From: Hemicordylus capensis | Lineage: Eukaryota > Chordata > Lepidosauria > Squamata > Cordylidae | Assembly (NCBI RefSeq): GCF_027244095.1 | Contig: NC_069671.1 | Location: 2,046,001-2,110,000, forward strand | DNA: 64,000 nt | Direction of reading: 5' to 3' | Shown here: in pieces, positions 52,506-63,516 of the stretch | Position numbering within the stretch: position 1 is the stretch's first letter | Layout: each line of letters opens with the position of its first letter | Position numbers and translations under genes: made by a program | The notes under the pieces: generated by a model | The model's input: the letters and a program-made list of their open reading frames with translations, nothing else | Database searches by the model: none | Told to the model about the DNA's origin: nothing

Positions 52506-52885
52506 ACAGCTGGTCTTGTGGCAGCAAGCATGGCTTGTACCCTTAGCTAAGCAGGGCCTGCCCTGGTTGCATTTGAATGGGAGACTACATGGGTGAGCAC
52601 TGCAAGATATTCCCCTTAGAGATGGAGCCGCTCTGCGAAGAGCAGAAGCGTCCAAGTTCCCCCCCTGGCAGCATCTCTAAGATAGGACAAGATTTTTTTT
52701 TAATAGGACAAGATTTTTTTATTGAACCAACAAACTACCAAAGCATACAGTACGTTAGGGCTGAGAGAGACTCCTGCCTGCAGTCTTGGAGAAGCCACTG
52801 CCAGTCTGTGAAGTGAAGACAATACTGAGGTAGATAGACCAATGGTCTGATTCAGTATATGGCCGCTTCCTATGTTCCTATGAGA
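52506..52885 (+). repeat. 5S-headed composite SINE with insertion
   Basis: 5S module 'agctaagcagggcctgccct'. The body is interrupted at about 52686-52754 by 'aggacaagattttttt' repeated twice plus unrelated bases, and resumes at 'agggctgagagagactcctg'. Confidence 0.83.
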
Positions 52886-53061
52886 TCAAATGCCATCTAG
52901 TTTTAGTCTAACCATTGCACCATATTGCTGAAAGAAGTACATTCTGGGGCAATGAAGTCCAAGGACGCCAAGGCGTGAGGCATGCCAGCCCACCCTGGGC
53001 CCTCCTGCAGATGTTGGACTACAATTCCCATCATCCCCAAAACAACTGGATGGCCAGAGTG

Positions 53062-53268
53062 TGTGTCCTTGGGTTAGAATGTTGGACTAGGAGCAGGGAG
53101 ACCCCAGTTCAAATCCCTGTTCAGCCACAAAAATCCCTGGGTGACTCTGGGCCAGTCACTTCTCTCAGCCCAACCTACCTCGCAGGATTGTTGTGGGGAT
53201 ATAAATGTAATTGTGTACACCGCTCTGGGGCACTTGGAGGAAGAGCAGGATACAAGTGTAAAAACGAA
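53062..53268 (+). repeat. Sauria-type tRNA SINE
   Basis: 'gggttagaatgttggactag', 'cagttcaaatccctgttcag' and tail 'ttggaggaagagcaggatac'. The head is slightly shortened. A palindromic-family piece precedes it ('ggactacaattcccatcat' near 53014). Confidence 0.82.
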
Positions 53269-53524
53269 GTTGGTATTTCAGCTAGGGTATTGAGAAGGGC
53301 AACCTCTTCAGCGATAGGATACCTTTGCTTCCAGCTGCTGTTCCTCAGAGCCTACCCAGAATGGATAAACCCAATTTAGCTTAGAGGGCTTAGGTCTGTT
53401 TTCAACAGCCTGGAAATCTACTATAGAAGCAGCAGGGAATGCAAGAGGCTCAGGACCGCACAGCAGTAGAAAGATTCATTGAGGCAGCTAATAGAAGCCA
53501 CGCCCCTTGACAGCTTTATTGTGA
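53269..53524. other. Unassigned sequence, no gene seen
   Basis: No repeat or exon recognised. Confidence 0.3.
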
Positions 53525-53720
53525 TTATTACTACTAATAAAATATTTATTCCCCACACCTCCAGTACACTACTGCTCAGGGAAGCTCAAAGCATTAATAA
53601 AATAGATACGAGATAAAGTGAGACTGAGTTAAGAGTCCAGGCTAAAGCTACATTTGAAGTTACAATTAAAGTCAAAGTTTCAAATTAAAAGTTAATAAAA
53701 AGCTACAAACTGAGAACAAT
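53525..53720 (-). repeat. LINE 3' tail, ccctccag-type
   Basis: 'aatatttattccccacacct', 'actactgctcagggaagctc' and then an A-rich run with 'gagttaagagtccaggc'. A sister on the same strand lies at 61514-61790. Confidence 0.6.
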
Positions 53721-53791
53721 AAAAACTAAGAACCTACCAGATATAAGCAACATTCTCCACTGGCATTCTATAACCCATGGGGAAGACAGAG

Positions 53792-54092
53792 AGGAGTGCT
53801 GGTCTTGTGGTAGCAAGCATGGCTTGTCCCCTAAGCTAAGCAGGGTCTGCCCTGGTTGCATTTGAATGGGAGACTAGATGATGTGTGAGCACTGCAAGAT
53901 CTTCCCCTCAGGAGATGGAGCCACTCTGGGAAGAACATCTAGGTTCCAAGTTCCCTCCCTGGCAGCATCTCCAAGAGAGGGCCGAGAGAGATTCCTGCCT
54001 GCAACCTTGGAGAAGCCGCTGCCAGTCCGTGAAGACAATACTGAGCTAGATAGACCAATGGTCTGACTCAGTATATGGCAGCTTCCTATGCT
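53792..54092 (+). repeat. 5S-headed composite SINE, full length
   Basis: 'agctaagcagggtctgccct' and 'gaatgggagactag' at 53835-53878; 3' end 'ggcagcttcctatgc'. Confidence 0.87.
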
Positions 54093-54152
54093 TTTGCTCT
54101 GTGCCCATGTATCTAGGCTTGCTACAACCCCACCAGAACCTCCTAGTCCATT

Positions 54153-54258
54153 AAATCAGGGGTTCTCAGCCTTGGGTCCCCAGATGTTGGACTACAGCTC
54201 TAGGGATGATAGGAGTTGTAGTCCAACATCTGGGGACCCACAGCCAAGAAACCCACCC
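54153..54258. mobile_element. Palindromic MITE, compact copy
   Basis: 'aggggttctcagccttgggt' with 'gatgttggactacagctc', then 'gagttgtagtccaacatctg' with 'ggggacccacagccaag'. The centre is only a few bases. A second half copy lies at 54415-54478. Confidence 0.78.
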
Positions 54259-54853
54259 AACCTAATGGCCTCGATCGCATGACCAGAGAACTTTAGCTAG
54301 TAACCGTCCTGACTCCTTAGAAGAGAGGTCTGGCACCCTTGTAGAACTATAACCAGAGTTGCCTCAGATAGGCTCTTCCCCCGTCCCCCAACACGGCAGC
54401 CAAAAGCTATTGCAGCAAGGGATGATGGGAGTTGTAGTCCAACCACATCTGGGGACCCAAGTTTTAGAACCCCTGCTTTAGAGCAAGTTCAGAGTGTTAA
54501 CAAGGTAGATAGCCACAAGAACTTGTCCACTGTTTAAATATACAGGTTGTAAAAAAGCAACTCTGAAGTTTGTGGGTCATTCCAGACCAATCAAAGGTTG
54601 CATTAAAAAAGAGGCATGATCTTAGGCCTGCAAAGATGCCCTGCCCTAAAGAGAGTTTTCCTTTTGCCATCTAGTCTCTTTCCCTGGCTCTCTCCACCAG
54701 AAATGCAGGCCACCTGGATCTGTTTGCACACTCAGGAGTTACGACAAATATTTATATAGCACTTCTCAACACAAGTTCCCAAAGCAGTTTACATATATAT
54801 ATAAATAAACAAAATGGCTTGAGTTCTCACCCCACCTGCAACCTGCAACCTGC
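54259..54853. other. Unassigned sequence with palindrome and LINE-tail pieces
   Basis: A half palindromic element at 54415-54478 ('gatgggagttgtagtccaac') and a minus-strand tail at 54740-54800 ('atttatatagcacttctc'). No exon recognised. Confidence 0.4.
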
Positions 54854-55080
54854 GAGCCAGCGTGGTGTAGTGGCTAGAGTACTGGACTAGGACCGGGGAG
54901 ACCTGAGTTCAAATCCCCATTCAGCCATGATACTAGCTGGGTGACTCTGGGCCAGTCACTTCTCTCTCAGCCTAGCCTACTTCACAGGGTTGTTGTGAAA
55001 GAGAAACTTAAGTATGTAGTACACCGCTCTGGGCTCCTTGGAGGAAGAACGGGATATAAAATGTAGTAATAATAATAATA
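54854..55080 (+). repeat. Sauria-type tRNA SINE, full length
   Basis: 'gagccagcgtggtgtagtgg', 'ctgagttcaaatccccattc', 'gaggaagaacgggatataaa' and then (AAT)n. Very similar to the copy at 12944. Confidence 0.9.
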
Positions 55081-55499
55081 ACCTGCAACCTGCCCTCTCT
55101 TCTTCTCCCCCACCCCATCACACTACTTACCAAACCAGAAAAATTGCCACTGGACAAAAACTCCCCCTCTACAAATTTTATCCTGCTTGCCTTACTCCAT
55201 TTATATGCTGAGCACAAACCCCGCCTCTCATTGACTGCTAACCAATCCCAGATCCAGAGGGAGCTTGAAACTAAAAGTGGATTCAGCCAATTGGCTGACA
55301 GCCAGATTAAATTACTCTTGAGTAGTCCTGTTGAGAAGCGCTTTAAAGTAACTCCTGGTTACTCTAATTAATTGGCTCCTTGGTACTCCTCCAATTAAGA
55401 TGCGCTTTAGAGTAGCAATATTACTAACCTGAGTAGTAATATTGAATAACTTAGTAGGGATGTCAGACATTATCCTTCATCTTCTACTGCTTTTCAACA
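55081..55499. other. Unassigned sequence, no gene seen
   Basis: AT-rich sequence without a recognised repeat or exon. Confidence 0.3.
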
Positions 55500-55632
55500 A
55501 ACAAAAACACACAGACACAAAAAGGGCTCTCAAAGTGATGAGAAGGGGGTTCCCTGACCCCAAGGGGGTCACCATCTCAAAGAAACAGAAAACAGACACC
55601 AGCAACAGTCACTGGAGGGATGTTCTGCTGGG
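55500..55632 (-). repeat. LINE (CR1/L2 group) 3'-end fragment
   Basis: 'ccaagggggtcaccatctc' and 'caccagcaacagtcactgg' are the reverse complement of the 47.0 kb element. Confidence 0.6.
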
Positions 55633-55689
55633 GTGAAATCCGGAATATTTGCAACTTTTTTTACTGATTTAAAACCAAGGGGCTGCAAG

Positions 55690-56045
55690 CAAAGATGGGA
55701 CCATAGGATCTGGCCCCATGCCAGAGCTATCCATGCCTACTAAGCTCAATGGGAATTGTCTCCAAGAGAAGCTGGCAGGAATCCTGTCCAATAAACTCAA
55801 TTGCACTCCCCCACTCTCCGCAAGTAAACAAGCAGATATCCTATGTAGACTTACTTGAGAGTAAGGATAATTGAAGACAATGGGACTTGCTTCCAAGTAA
55901 ACAGGCATAGGATCAGGCCACACATGTGCAGGATTGGAGCCATGAAGCCTGGTCCTGTGCCTGTTTACTCAGGAGTAAGCCGCACCGAGTTCAAGGAGAC
56001 TAGCTTGCAAATAAATGTGCATAAGACTGCAGCTTTAAAAGTCTT
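55690..56045. repeat. Repeat with recurring agtaa/caatggg words
   Basis: Blocks such as 'gacaatgggacttgcttcc', 'aagtaaacaggcataggat' and 'tttactcaggagtaagcc' recur in both orientations, giving a loosely palindromic structure. Related words occur near 44100. Family not identified. Confidence 0.4.
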
Positions 56046-57327
56046 CTTTGCGCTGCATGTATAATTCTGTGGCAGTGCCTGCTACCAGACCACATGGAGG
56101 CCCACGGGGTCTTTGGTGCCAGAGGGTGAATTTCAAAGGTGCTGCATTAAAGCCTGGAGAAATTGCACCTAGCAACATTCTCCCTCCTGGATAATGCCTA
56201 GAAGCACAGAAATCATGTCTCTCGGGAATGGTGGACTCTAAATTCTCACCCGCACCCTTCTTAAATCAGCCATTAATGATCGGAAGGAAAGCTGCGAATT
56301 GCAGTGTGGCAAAACTGTTGATCTACTTGCACCGTCTGAGACAACTCTGTCAGAAGCAGACCATAACGGCTTCCAAAGGGATCTCAAGAGACTGCAGGAG
56401 AGAAAATGATCTCGCAGGTGGAATTCTCTGCTGATCAGTGTGGGAAGTGTTTTGCTCCAGGGAGGAGGAAGAGGGAGGGAGAGACTGGTGCCTTTAACTG
56501 CACCTCTGCTTTATTCAGCTGCCTGTTAACTAAATAAATAAACTCCTCTAGATAAGATCTAAATCTGCCTACCTACCTACCTATCATATTATTACATTAT
56601 CAGATTATTTGACCGCATTATCACATAAGGGGCTTCTGTGCTTTTAACCAAGAGTCCAGATCCAAAGACCTTATTTTTTGCAAATGATGCAATATAGTCA
56701 TCCGTTTTATAAAATCATATTCGAGATGACTTCTTTCTGATTGGATGAGTGGTCTCTTCTAATTTGAAGTCGCCTGTCAAAAACTAACACGTACCTCCAG
56801 ATCACCCCCTTGGGAGGTAAAGACCGTCCCCTTGGGAAAGGGGTTCTAATAGTTTGAGCTATGGGGTAACTTTGCAATGAGCGAAACTCTGCTTTGGTTG
56901 GTTTGGTTATTTCCCCCTCCTCTTCTTTTGCTTCAGCTCAGGGCTTGACCATCAAGATCTTGTTGGTGTGTTGCTGGACTCGGATCAAAGACTCCTTAGA
57001 CAGGTGAGATTTCGACTAAACAGTCTGAAACGCAGGAACCTTCTTTTCAAGCCCCGTAAGGCCAACCCTGTGTGTGTTCTAGAGCACTGTCCATTTTTAG
57101 GCCGGTTCTTCTACCCCTGGCCCCTTTCCCATTTACAACAGATCAATACAGCAGCACCAGCAATTCAATACTCTAAACAGTATAAATTATTTAGCCCCGA
57201 CAAAAGAAAACCCCCCGACCAAAAACAAACAGAAAAGGAACTTCAGTGCAATAATACCGAAGAAGGAAAAGAAATCGTATCAAATTTTGATGGTCCCCCG
57301 CTAACTGAGCAAAGAGGCACCTTTTAA
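56046..57327. other. Unassigned single-copy sequence
   Basis: About 1.3 kb without a recognised repeat apart from a short CTAC run at 56568-56583. The open frame 56968-57327 is lysine-rich and lacks a known domain; I do not call it a gene. Confidence 0.35.
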
Positions 57328-57470
57328 AAGTGGTGAATCTCTTTATTTAGCAGGAGGAGAGCAACCGGCCCTCTCCATCCCCAGCACAGCATCCCTCCAG
57401 TGGCTGTGGCTGGGGTCTAGCTTACGTTTCTTTTTTAGATGGCGAGCCCTTTGGGGACAGGGAACCAGAT
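57328..57470 (+). repeat. LINE (CR1/L2 group) 3'-end fragment
   Basis: 'gtgaatctctttatttagca', 'ccagtggctgtggctggggt' and 'gatggcgagccctttgggg'. It stops before the terminal tail. Confidence 0.65.
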
Positions 57471-57784
57471 GGATTCCTTTTCAACATTCTATTGCTAATT
57501 CCCGATCCAATTAAACTGGCCAGAAGGAGTGAAAATGATATTTATTATGTGGATGAGATTTGGGTTTATAAGGGTCTTTTGCAGGGCCAGGCTCTGCACT
57601 AGGCAGACCTAGTGACTGTCTAGGGAACCTTATTGGCTTGGGGGGGGGCGCTGCTGCCCCCCACAGACGCTGCTGTGCTGCTCATCTGTTTCTCCATCAA
57701 CCCCTCCCCCAGCCAGCATCAGCCACCAAGTATACCTTTGGTGCCCCCCATCCACTCACCCTTAACATTATATTCTTTAGTGGG
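57471..57784. other. Unassigned sequence, no gene seen
   Basis: No repeat or exon recognised. Confidence 0.3.
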
Positions 57785-57905
57785 GCTGCACAACTTTAGC
57801 CTCCCAGCTGCTGATGGACTACAACTCCCATCACCCCTGCCTATTGACCACTGTGGCTGGGGGTGATGGGAGTTGTAGTCCAGCATCTGCAGGCGTTCTG
57901 GAGCC
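57785..57905. mobile_element. Palindromic MITE with ACTACAACTCCCATCA arms
   Basis: 'gatggactacaactcccatc' and, after a short centre, 'gatgggagttgtagtccagc'; flanks 'gctgcacaactttagcc' and 'gcgttctggagccctg' are its diverged ends. Confidence 0.75.
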
Positions 57906-58404
57906 CTGTTCTTTATGGGGCAGAGATAATCCCAACTGAACGTGGCAGGAGGGCGCTGAAGCCATACTTTGCCGAGGGCACCAAACGACCGAGGCCAGCC
58001 CCTGCAGGTCCTCTTCTTCAGCATCTTCTTAAACAAGTCAGGTGCACACCCATAAGACGATGCTGCCCGATGCGGGCTTTCCGTATCGTGCAGCTCTGAA
58101 ATGGGGTCCACAGGGCAGGTCAATCCTGAGGAGGGAGGCGTATGAAGTAGGCCTGCAAAGATAAAGCCTTTGCCTTTTCCCACTCTCTGCCCTCCGGCAG
58201 GACAAGCAGCTGCCACCTCTCAATTTAGCTCCCACTGGATGGGATGGATGTCCCTAATAACGTGCCAGCGAAGCGACGACGAGCGATTCGAGAATAAATC
58301 GTGGCCGAGAGCTGTCATTCAGCCGAGGCGCCTTGGCCACGCCAAGAACAGCCTTGTGTATCAAGGTAAGAGAGGAGAGGACTCAGAAAGCGTTCTCTTC
58401 TTGT
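57906..58404. other. Unassigned sequence; donor-like site at 58366
   Basis: The segment 58200-58365 is repeat-free and ends 'gtatcaaggtaagagagg', a good donor look-alike, but its frames match nothing I know and no acceptor stands out. Confidence 0.3.
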
Positions 58405-58485
58405 GTCCGCAAGCAGGATGGTCCCCTTTGCTAAGCAGGGCCCACCCTGGTTTGCATTTGAAGGGGAGGCCACGGGTGGCAGCAA
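58405..58485 (+). repeat. Composite SINE, 5S head only
   Basis: 'tgctaagcagggcccaccct' and 'gaaggggaggccacggg'. The body is missing. Confidence 0.65.
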
Positions 58486-59046
58486 ACTCTCCTTCAGACA
58501 GTAGGTCAAGATGGCTAGCCTCTTGCCAGCAACTCCCTGCCCTGGTCGGATTATCCTTGAAGGACGCCTCTGCTGATTTCCAGCCGAGCCAGTTCCCCCA
58601 GGGGAGCCGAGTCAGGACTTCTCTGTCCGAGGGGACTGTTTGTCTCGCACACCTTCCAGGAAGTGTTATTAACATTCATTAGCACCCAGGGAGGAAGCGC
58701 AAGATGGAATCACTGGCAGGAAAGATTGAAAGGGCCCCCCAGCCCTGCCTTTAACCTTACATGGTCCGTTACCCGCTGGGGCTCGATTCGCAGTTACCTC
58801 ATCTGATTCCAGCAGTCTGGAGATCTCACCAAGCCATGGTGCAGCTCTGCCTTTGGGGACGTTCCTCTGCTGCAGCTATTCTGGAGTCCAGCCTGAATAG
58901 CGGGATGGTCGGATCAGAAGAGGCAGAGGCTTCTTTGAGCATGATCCCGAGTGATCGGTGGTTCTGAGAAGGTTGCAACAAGTGTGGTGGAGGAGGACGC
59001 CCGTGTGCCTCCCCGGCTAGCCATGGATGGTCCTGGTCTCACTTAC
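58486..59046. other. Unassigned sequence, no gene seen
   Basis: No repeat or exon recognised. Confidence 0.3.
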
Positions 59047-59172
59047 ATAGGAACATCGGGAGCTGCCATCTACTGAGTCAGACCCTTGGTCCATCCACCT
59101 CAGCATTGTTTACACAGACTGGCAGCGGCTTCTCCAGGGTCGTGCTTGCTGCCACATGGCCAGCTCTTCTCC
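59047..59172 (-). repeat. Composite SINE with the middle deleted
   Basis: 3' end 'gggagctgccatctactgag' to 'gcggcttctccagggtcg' joins directly to the 5' end 'tgcttgctgccacatggcc'. Confidence 0.75.
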
Positions 59173-59299
59173 CGTGTCCCTCACACACAGCCACCAAACA
59201 GGCCTGTGTCCAGACCCTGGACTAGGGAAGGCTGTTCGCCCCACCCCAATCATCATCATGAGAACGAGCCTTCCAACCCGGGAGAGGGAAATTCGAAGG

Positions 59300-59582
59300 A
59301 CTGAGTTGGTTTCACCTCTAACTGGAACAAATTTGGGCGACGGCCACCAACCTGGATGGCTTTCAAAGGGGTCTGGATAAAGCCACGGAGGACAGGGCGA
59401 GCGATGGCTACTAGTCGGAGGGCTATAGGCCACCTCCAGCCTCAGAGCAGCGGGAGAGGGGGCACGCCTTCATCTCTTGCCTGTGGGCTTCCCAGCGGCA
59501 TCTGGTGGACCACTGTGTGGGAAACAGGATGCGGAGGCGGAGGGGGGGGGGGCTGATCCAGCCAGACTGTTCTTATGTTCTT
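59300..59582 (+). repeat. CR1 LINE 3' end
   Basis: 'ccaccaacctggatggcttt', 'acggaggacagggcgagcga', 'gcatctggtggaccactgtg' and the end 'ctgttcttatgttcttg'. A G run interrupts it near 59545. Confidence 0.82.
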
Positions 59583-60022
59583 GAATCCTGTCCTGCCTCT
59601 TAATCAGCTCCGTGGGTCCGTGTCCTCCCCGCTGCAGGGCTCAGAGGTCATCTCGGTGGCCCGCCACAGGCCCTTAGCTTTGCAGCAAACTTCTCAGCCC
59701 CCTCCTTCACCCCTCCTCTGGCCAGCTGAGAGCAGCTGGGCCCACAGGTGAAAGGAGGCCTCATCCATCCAGCCGCCAGCTGCAGCGGAGCGCTGATTGC
59801 ACAGGTGTCTCCCTGCCGAAGCAATTAATGGAGTGCAACGTGCAGCTAATTTTAGCGTGTTTATCCAAAACAAAGGCGCTCCGACAAGAAGGGAGAGGGC
59901 GGCGTTGCAGCCGGCGTTGAATGGAGTGGCAAGAGAGTCGGAGAAAGAAGGGCAGAGATACAGCCCCCGGGAGCGGGCCCCACCCGCAGCACAGGATGCA
60001 GAATCAGGCTCAGCACCATGAA
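59583..60022. other. Unassigned single-copy sequence
   Basis: The part 59785-59930 ('gcaattaatggagtgcaacg', 'tccaaaacaaaggcgctcc') has no repeats and reads like a conserved non-coding element. This is a guess without an alignment. Confidence 0.3.
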
Positions 60023-60322
60023 TTGGTCTGGTGGTCGCCAGCATGCCTTGTCCCCTTTGCTAAGCTGGGTTTGCCCTGGTTTCCATTTGAATGGGAGACT
60101 GCATGTGTGAGCCCTGTGAGATATTTCTCCTCAGGGGATGGGGCCGCTCTGGGGAGAGCAGAAGGTTCCCAGTTCCCTCCCTGGCAGCATCTCGAGGGTA
60201 GGGCTGGGAGAGAGACTCCTGCCTGCAACCTGGGAGAAGCCGCTGCCAGTCGGTGAAGACAGTACTGAGCTAGATGGACCACGGGTCTGACTCAGTATAT
60301 GGCAGCTTCCTATGTTCCTATG
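60023..60322 (+). repeat. 5S-headed composite SINE, first of a tandem pair
   Basis: 5S module 'tgctaagctgggtttgccct' with 'gaatgggagac'; 3' end 'cagcttcctatgttccta'. A second copy starts right at its end. Confidence 0.87.
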
Positions 60323-60618
60323 GAAGCAGAGCTGGCCTTGTGGTGGCAAGCATGACTTGTCCCCTTAGCTAAGCAGGGTCCGCCCTGGTTGCATACGAAA
60401 GGGAGACTAGAAGTGTGAGCAGCACTGGAAGATCTTCCCCTCAGGGGATGGAGCTGCTCTGGGAAAAAGCAGACGTTTCCAAATTCCCTCCCTGGTGGCA
60501 TCTCCAAGAGAGGGCTGAGAGAGACTCCTGCCTGCAACCTGGGAGAAGCCGCTGCCAGCCTGGGTAGACTACACTGAGCGAGATAGACCAAGGGAAGCTT
60601 CCTCTGTTCCTCTGTTCA
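60323..60618 (+). repeat. 5S-headed composite SINE, second of a tandem pair
   Basis: 'agctaagcagggtccgccct' with 'gaaagggagactag', the same sub-type as 15992 and, reversed, 46400. The 3' end is shortened ('gggaagcttcctctgttcc'). Confidence 0.85.
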
Positions 60619-61184
60619 GATGGCTCCTAGGAGAAAAGAACCCAGCTCCCGATTTTGCCCCCACCGGCTGTCTCCGGAGGGCGGAGAGGGCAACCAGGGA
60701 GCCACCATCTTTTAAGAGGCAATTAATACCACTTCGGGAAAGCTGTCAAGCTGGAGCAGCCGGGAGATGAGGGAGGCGTTGGAAATGGCCCCTCAATCTG
60801 CTGTTTCCATCTGTTTCTTCAAATACCGGTCTCGTCAAGTGCACACCAGGGAGGAGCTGCTACAGGCTGCGAGGAAGGAACAAGCCAGGACCAAAGGCAA
60901 GGCCAGGACCAGAGGGAATTCATAATAGGGATGGTGGCTTGCTGCGCCGTTCCTTTTAAGTGTGCCTGCTACTCTGAGCACTTACTTCGGAACAGACAGA
61001 CAGACTGACTTGATGACAGGCAGGAGACCAGCAGGGGAAGTACATAAATAGGACACAGAACAAGCATAAGCAGGACTTCCAGAGATAGTAGCCAACATAA
61101 TCACCTTGCATCCGAGACTGATAGCAGCTGCCAGGAATTTTGCCAATGGCATTTCTGGAATGGTCAATCTCCTTGCAAAAAGAT
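60619..61184. other. Unassigned sequence, no gene seen
   Basis: No repeat or exon recognised up to the CR1 fragment. Confidence 0.3.
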
Positions 61185-61512
61185 GCAACTTATCTCGATA
61201 TTCAGGACTGGAAGGTAGCCAACATCACGCCGATTTTCGAAAAAGGGATCTGGAGGGGGGCGGGATCCAGAATATTACAGGTTATTAAGCTTCATGCCTG
61301 TGCCAGGCAAACTGATGGAAAGCATTCTCAAGGATAAAATTGTTAAAACAGATAGAAGAACAGGCCCTGCTGAAGGAGAACCAGCATGGCTTCTGGAAAG
61401 GTCAATCTCGTCTCACTAACCTTTTGGAGTTCTTTGAGAGCGTCAACAGGTTTGTGGCTACAGCTGATCTGTTGGGCAGAGTATGGTTGGACTTCCAAAA
61501 GCCTTTTGACAA
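61185..61512 (+). repeat. CR1 LINE reverse-transcriptase fragment
   Basis: Reading across frames gives DWKVANITPIFEKG, LMESILKDKIVK, LLKENQHGFWKGQSRLTNLL and WLDFQKPFDKV, the conserved N-terminal RT blocks of CR1-type ORF2. It contains frame changes and is inactive. A LINE tail is attached directly after it. Confidence 0.85.
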
Positions 61513-61513
61513 A

Positions 61514-61790
61514 GTTTATTTATTGATTTAAAACATTTATACCCCGTCCCTCCAGGACATTACTGCTCGGGGCAGCTCACAACATTTATAAAACAGTTAC
61601 AATATAAAATCAGACTGATAAAATTAACCAAATTAAACAAGTTAAAAATCCATGCTAAAACCACAATCAAAATTAGCCATTAAAATTCTAAATTAAAGTC
61701 TTGAAGCGAAAAGCTAAGAATGATAAAAACTAAAAACTAAGATTTATAAAAACTAAAAACCAAGTTCCTCAACAAACGCTCCTGAGTAAA
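61514..61790 (-). repeat. LINE 3' tail, ccctccag-type
   Basis: 'ttgatttaaaacatttatac', 'cccgtccctccaggacatt' and 'gctcggggcagctcacaac', then a long A-rich stretch. It truncates the CR1 RT fragment. Confidence 0.6.
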
Positions 61791-62681
61791 CTTAGCAGTC
61801 ATGGGATACGGGGAGAGATTCATGTGTGGACTGGTGCCTGGCTGACGGACAGAAAACCGAGGGCAGGTATAAATGGACTGCCCGGATTATTGGTTATAAT
61901 GGGCCGAATATAAGTAGTGCATATCTCACAACAGTAAGAACATTTCGGTCTTTCCATGTTTCTGATAAATTTCTGCCAAAATTAAAAATCAAAAGTATTT
62001 CAAAAAGAAAAAGAAAAAGAAAACTATCCTTCAGGATCATTCTTTTTACCCATTAGGCAAATTTAATTCGATAGATGACTCCATTAATTGATTAAGATTT
62101 CTTGAAATGGGTGGCAGTGACAGACCACATTCTGGTGGCGTTTCCATCCAGGCAGCGGCTGTGTGCACTTTTAACTGCTGTACGACAGGAAGAAATTCAA
62201 CAGGTGCCACCTGTCCCAGCCAGCACATGGTGATACAAACCATCACCATGCTTCCTAAAGCACCATCTTTCTGCTTCCTAAAGATTTCTGCTTCCTAAAG
62301 CACCATCAGACAGACACAGAGCCTCTGTCCGTCGGAAAGCCAGTGACCCTATTAGCCAGAGAGCAGCATGTAATGGAAGGTCAGCAGCTCTTTAATGAAA
62401 CCATCTGCGCAGGATCTGTTGCCTTCATTAGTTTTAAGTGGCCAGAAAGGTTGGGCCAGGATGCCTCCAGGGGCTTCGTGACCAAGCGTAGCTTTCTGTT
62501 GTGCTCCAGGGAGGATAACCACCAAGCAAAGCCCCAGGCAAACTGGGACACATTCCTGGAGCTGTCCAGGAGCTGCTGGATCAGAGGAAAGCCGCACCCC
62601 CAGCTTGGCAATCCAGCTGCTACATGAGGCAGGGCTGAACCAAGGCTCTGGCTTCAGGCTGCTGTATTGCAGTTGGAAGGG
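61791..62681. other. Unassigned sequence, no gene seen
   Basis: The start (61800-61870) may continue the CR1 coding part ('catgtgtggactggtgcctg'). The rest, with a short duplication 'tttctgcttcctaaag' at 62266 and 62285, is not recognised. Confidence 0.35.
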
Positions 62682-62852
62682 TAAGAGGAAGCTGCCATAT
62701 GCTGAGTCAGGCCATTGGTCCCTCTAGCTCAGGATTGTCTACCCAGACTGGCAGCGACTTCTCCAAGGTTTCAGGCAGGAGTCTCTCTCAGCCCTGTCTT
62801 GGAGATGCCGCCAGGGAGGGAACTTGGAACCTTCTGCATGCCAAGCAGATGG
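62682..62852 (-). repeat. Composite SINE, 3' half
   Basis: 'aggaagctgccatatgctga' to 'ggaaccttctgcatgcc'. The 5S head is missing. Confidence 0.8.
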
Positions 62853-62900
62853 TCCAGGGAAGGTACTAAAATGAATGACAGGGAATGACTGCTGAAAATC

Positions 62901-63000
62901 CCAGGTTCCTTCCTAAGGGCCATAGGGATGCATGGAATTTCCGAATGGCCATTGGCCATTTGGAAATTCCATGCATTCCATGGCCATTTGGAACCTAGGA
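62901..63000. repeat. Near-perfect palindrome with ~45-nt core
   Basis: 'gcatggaatttcc' at 62930-62942 pairs with 'ggaaattccatgc' at 62962-62974, and all but one of the inner bases also pair around position 952 of that kilobase. Weaker outer arms ('aggttcc' / 'ggaacct') extend it to about 100 bp. It lies between two SINEs. Confidence 0.8.
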
Positions 63001-63305
63001 AGCAGCTTTATACTGAGTCTTGGTCCATCCTGCTCAGAATAGTCTACACAGACTGGCAGCAGCTTCTCCAAGGTTACAGGCAGGAATGTCCCTCAGCCCT
63101 ATACTGGTGATGCTGCCAGGGAGGAAACTTGCAACCTTCTCCGTGCAAGCCCGCAGATGCTCTTCCCAGACCGGCCTCATTCCCTGAGGGGAATATCTTG
63201 CAGTGCTCACACATGTAGTCTCCCATGCAAATGCAAACCAGGGCAGACCCTGCTTAGCAAAGGGGACCATTCGTGCTACCCCCTGCCACCAGACCAGCTC
63301 TCCAC
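62990..63305 (-). repeat. 5S-headed composite SINE, full length
   Basis: 'aggaagcagctttatactga' at the 3' end, 5S side 'accctgcttagcaaagggg', 5' end 'ccagaccagctctcc'. Confidence 0.83.
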
Positions 63306-63516
63306 CCCAAAGACAACGCTGTGCTAGATGGACCAACAGTCTGCTTGGGGGCACACAGCTGATTTGGGCTGGCACACAATCTACCCTAATGGTGGTCGTG
63401 TGAACGAGCCTAATGCCTGTTGACCAAGGTTCTTGCAGTCGCTTGGATTCCTGCTCCCGCAGCCTCGGTATTACGATGGGTCGTTTTACATTTTTGACTA
63501 TAGTAGGTCAGAGAGG

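Noticed and set aside
54755-54768. TATA box for CIDEC copy B (ctatataaat on the minus strand)
   Set aside because: It falls in a dispersed LINE-tail repeat 2.5 kb upstream, and no donor site follows at a sensible distance.
58200-58372. Exon ending at a good donor (caaggtaagag)
   Set aside because: No matching acceptor and no recognisable peptide; left as unassigned.
61340-61531. Short frame with ENQHGFWKGQSRLTNLLEF
   Set aside because: CR1 reverse transcriptase remnant, cut off by another LINE tail; not a gene.
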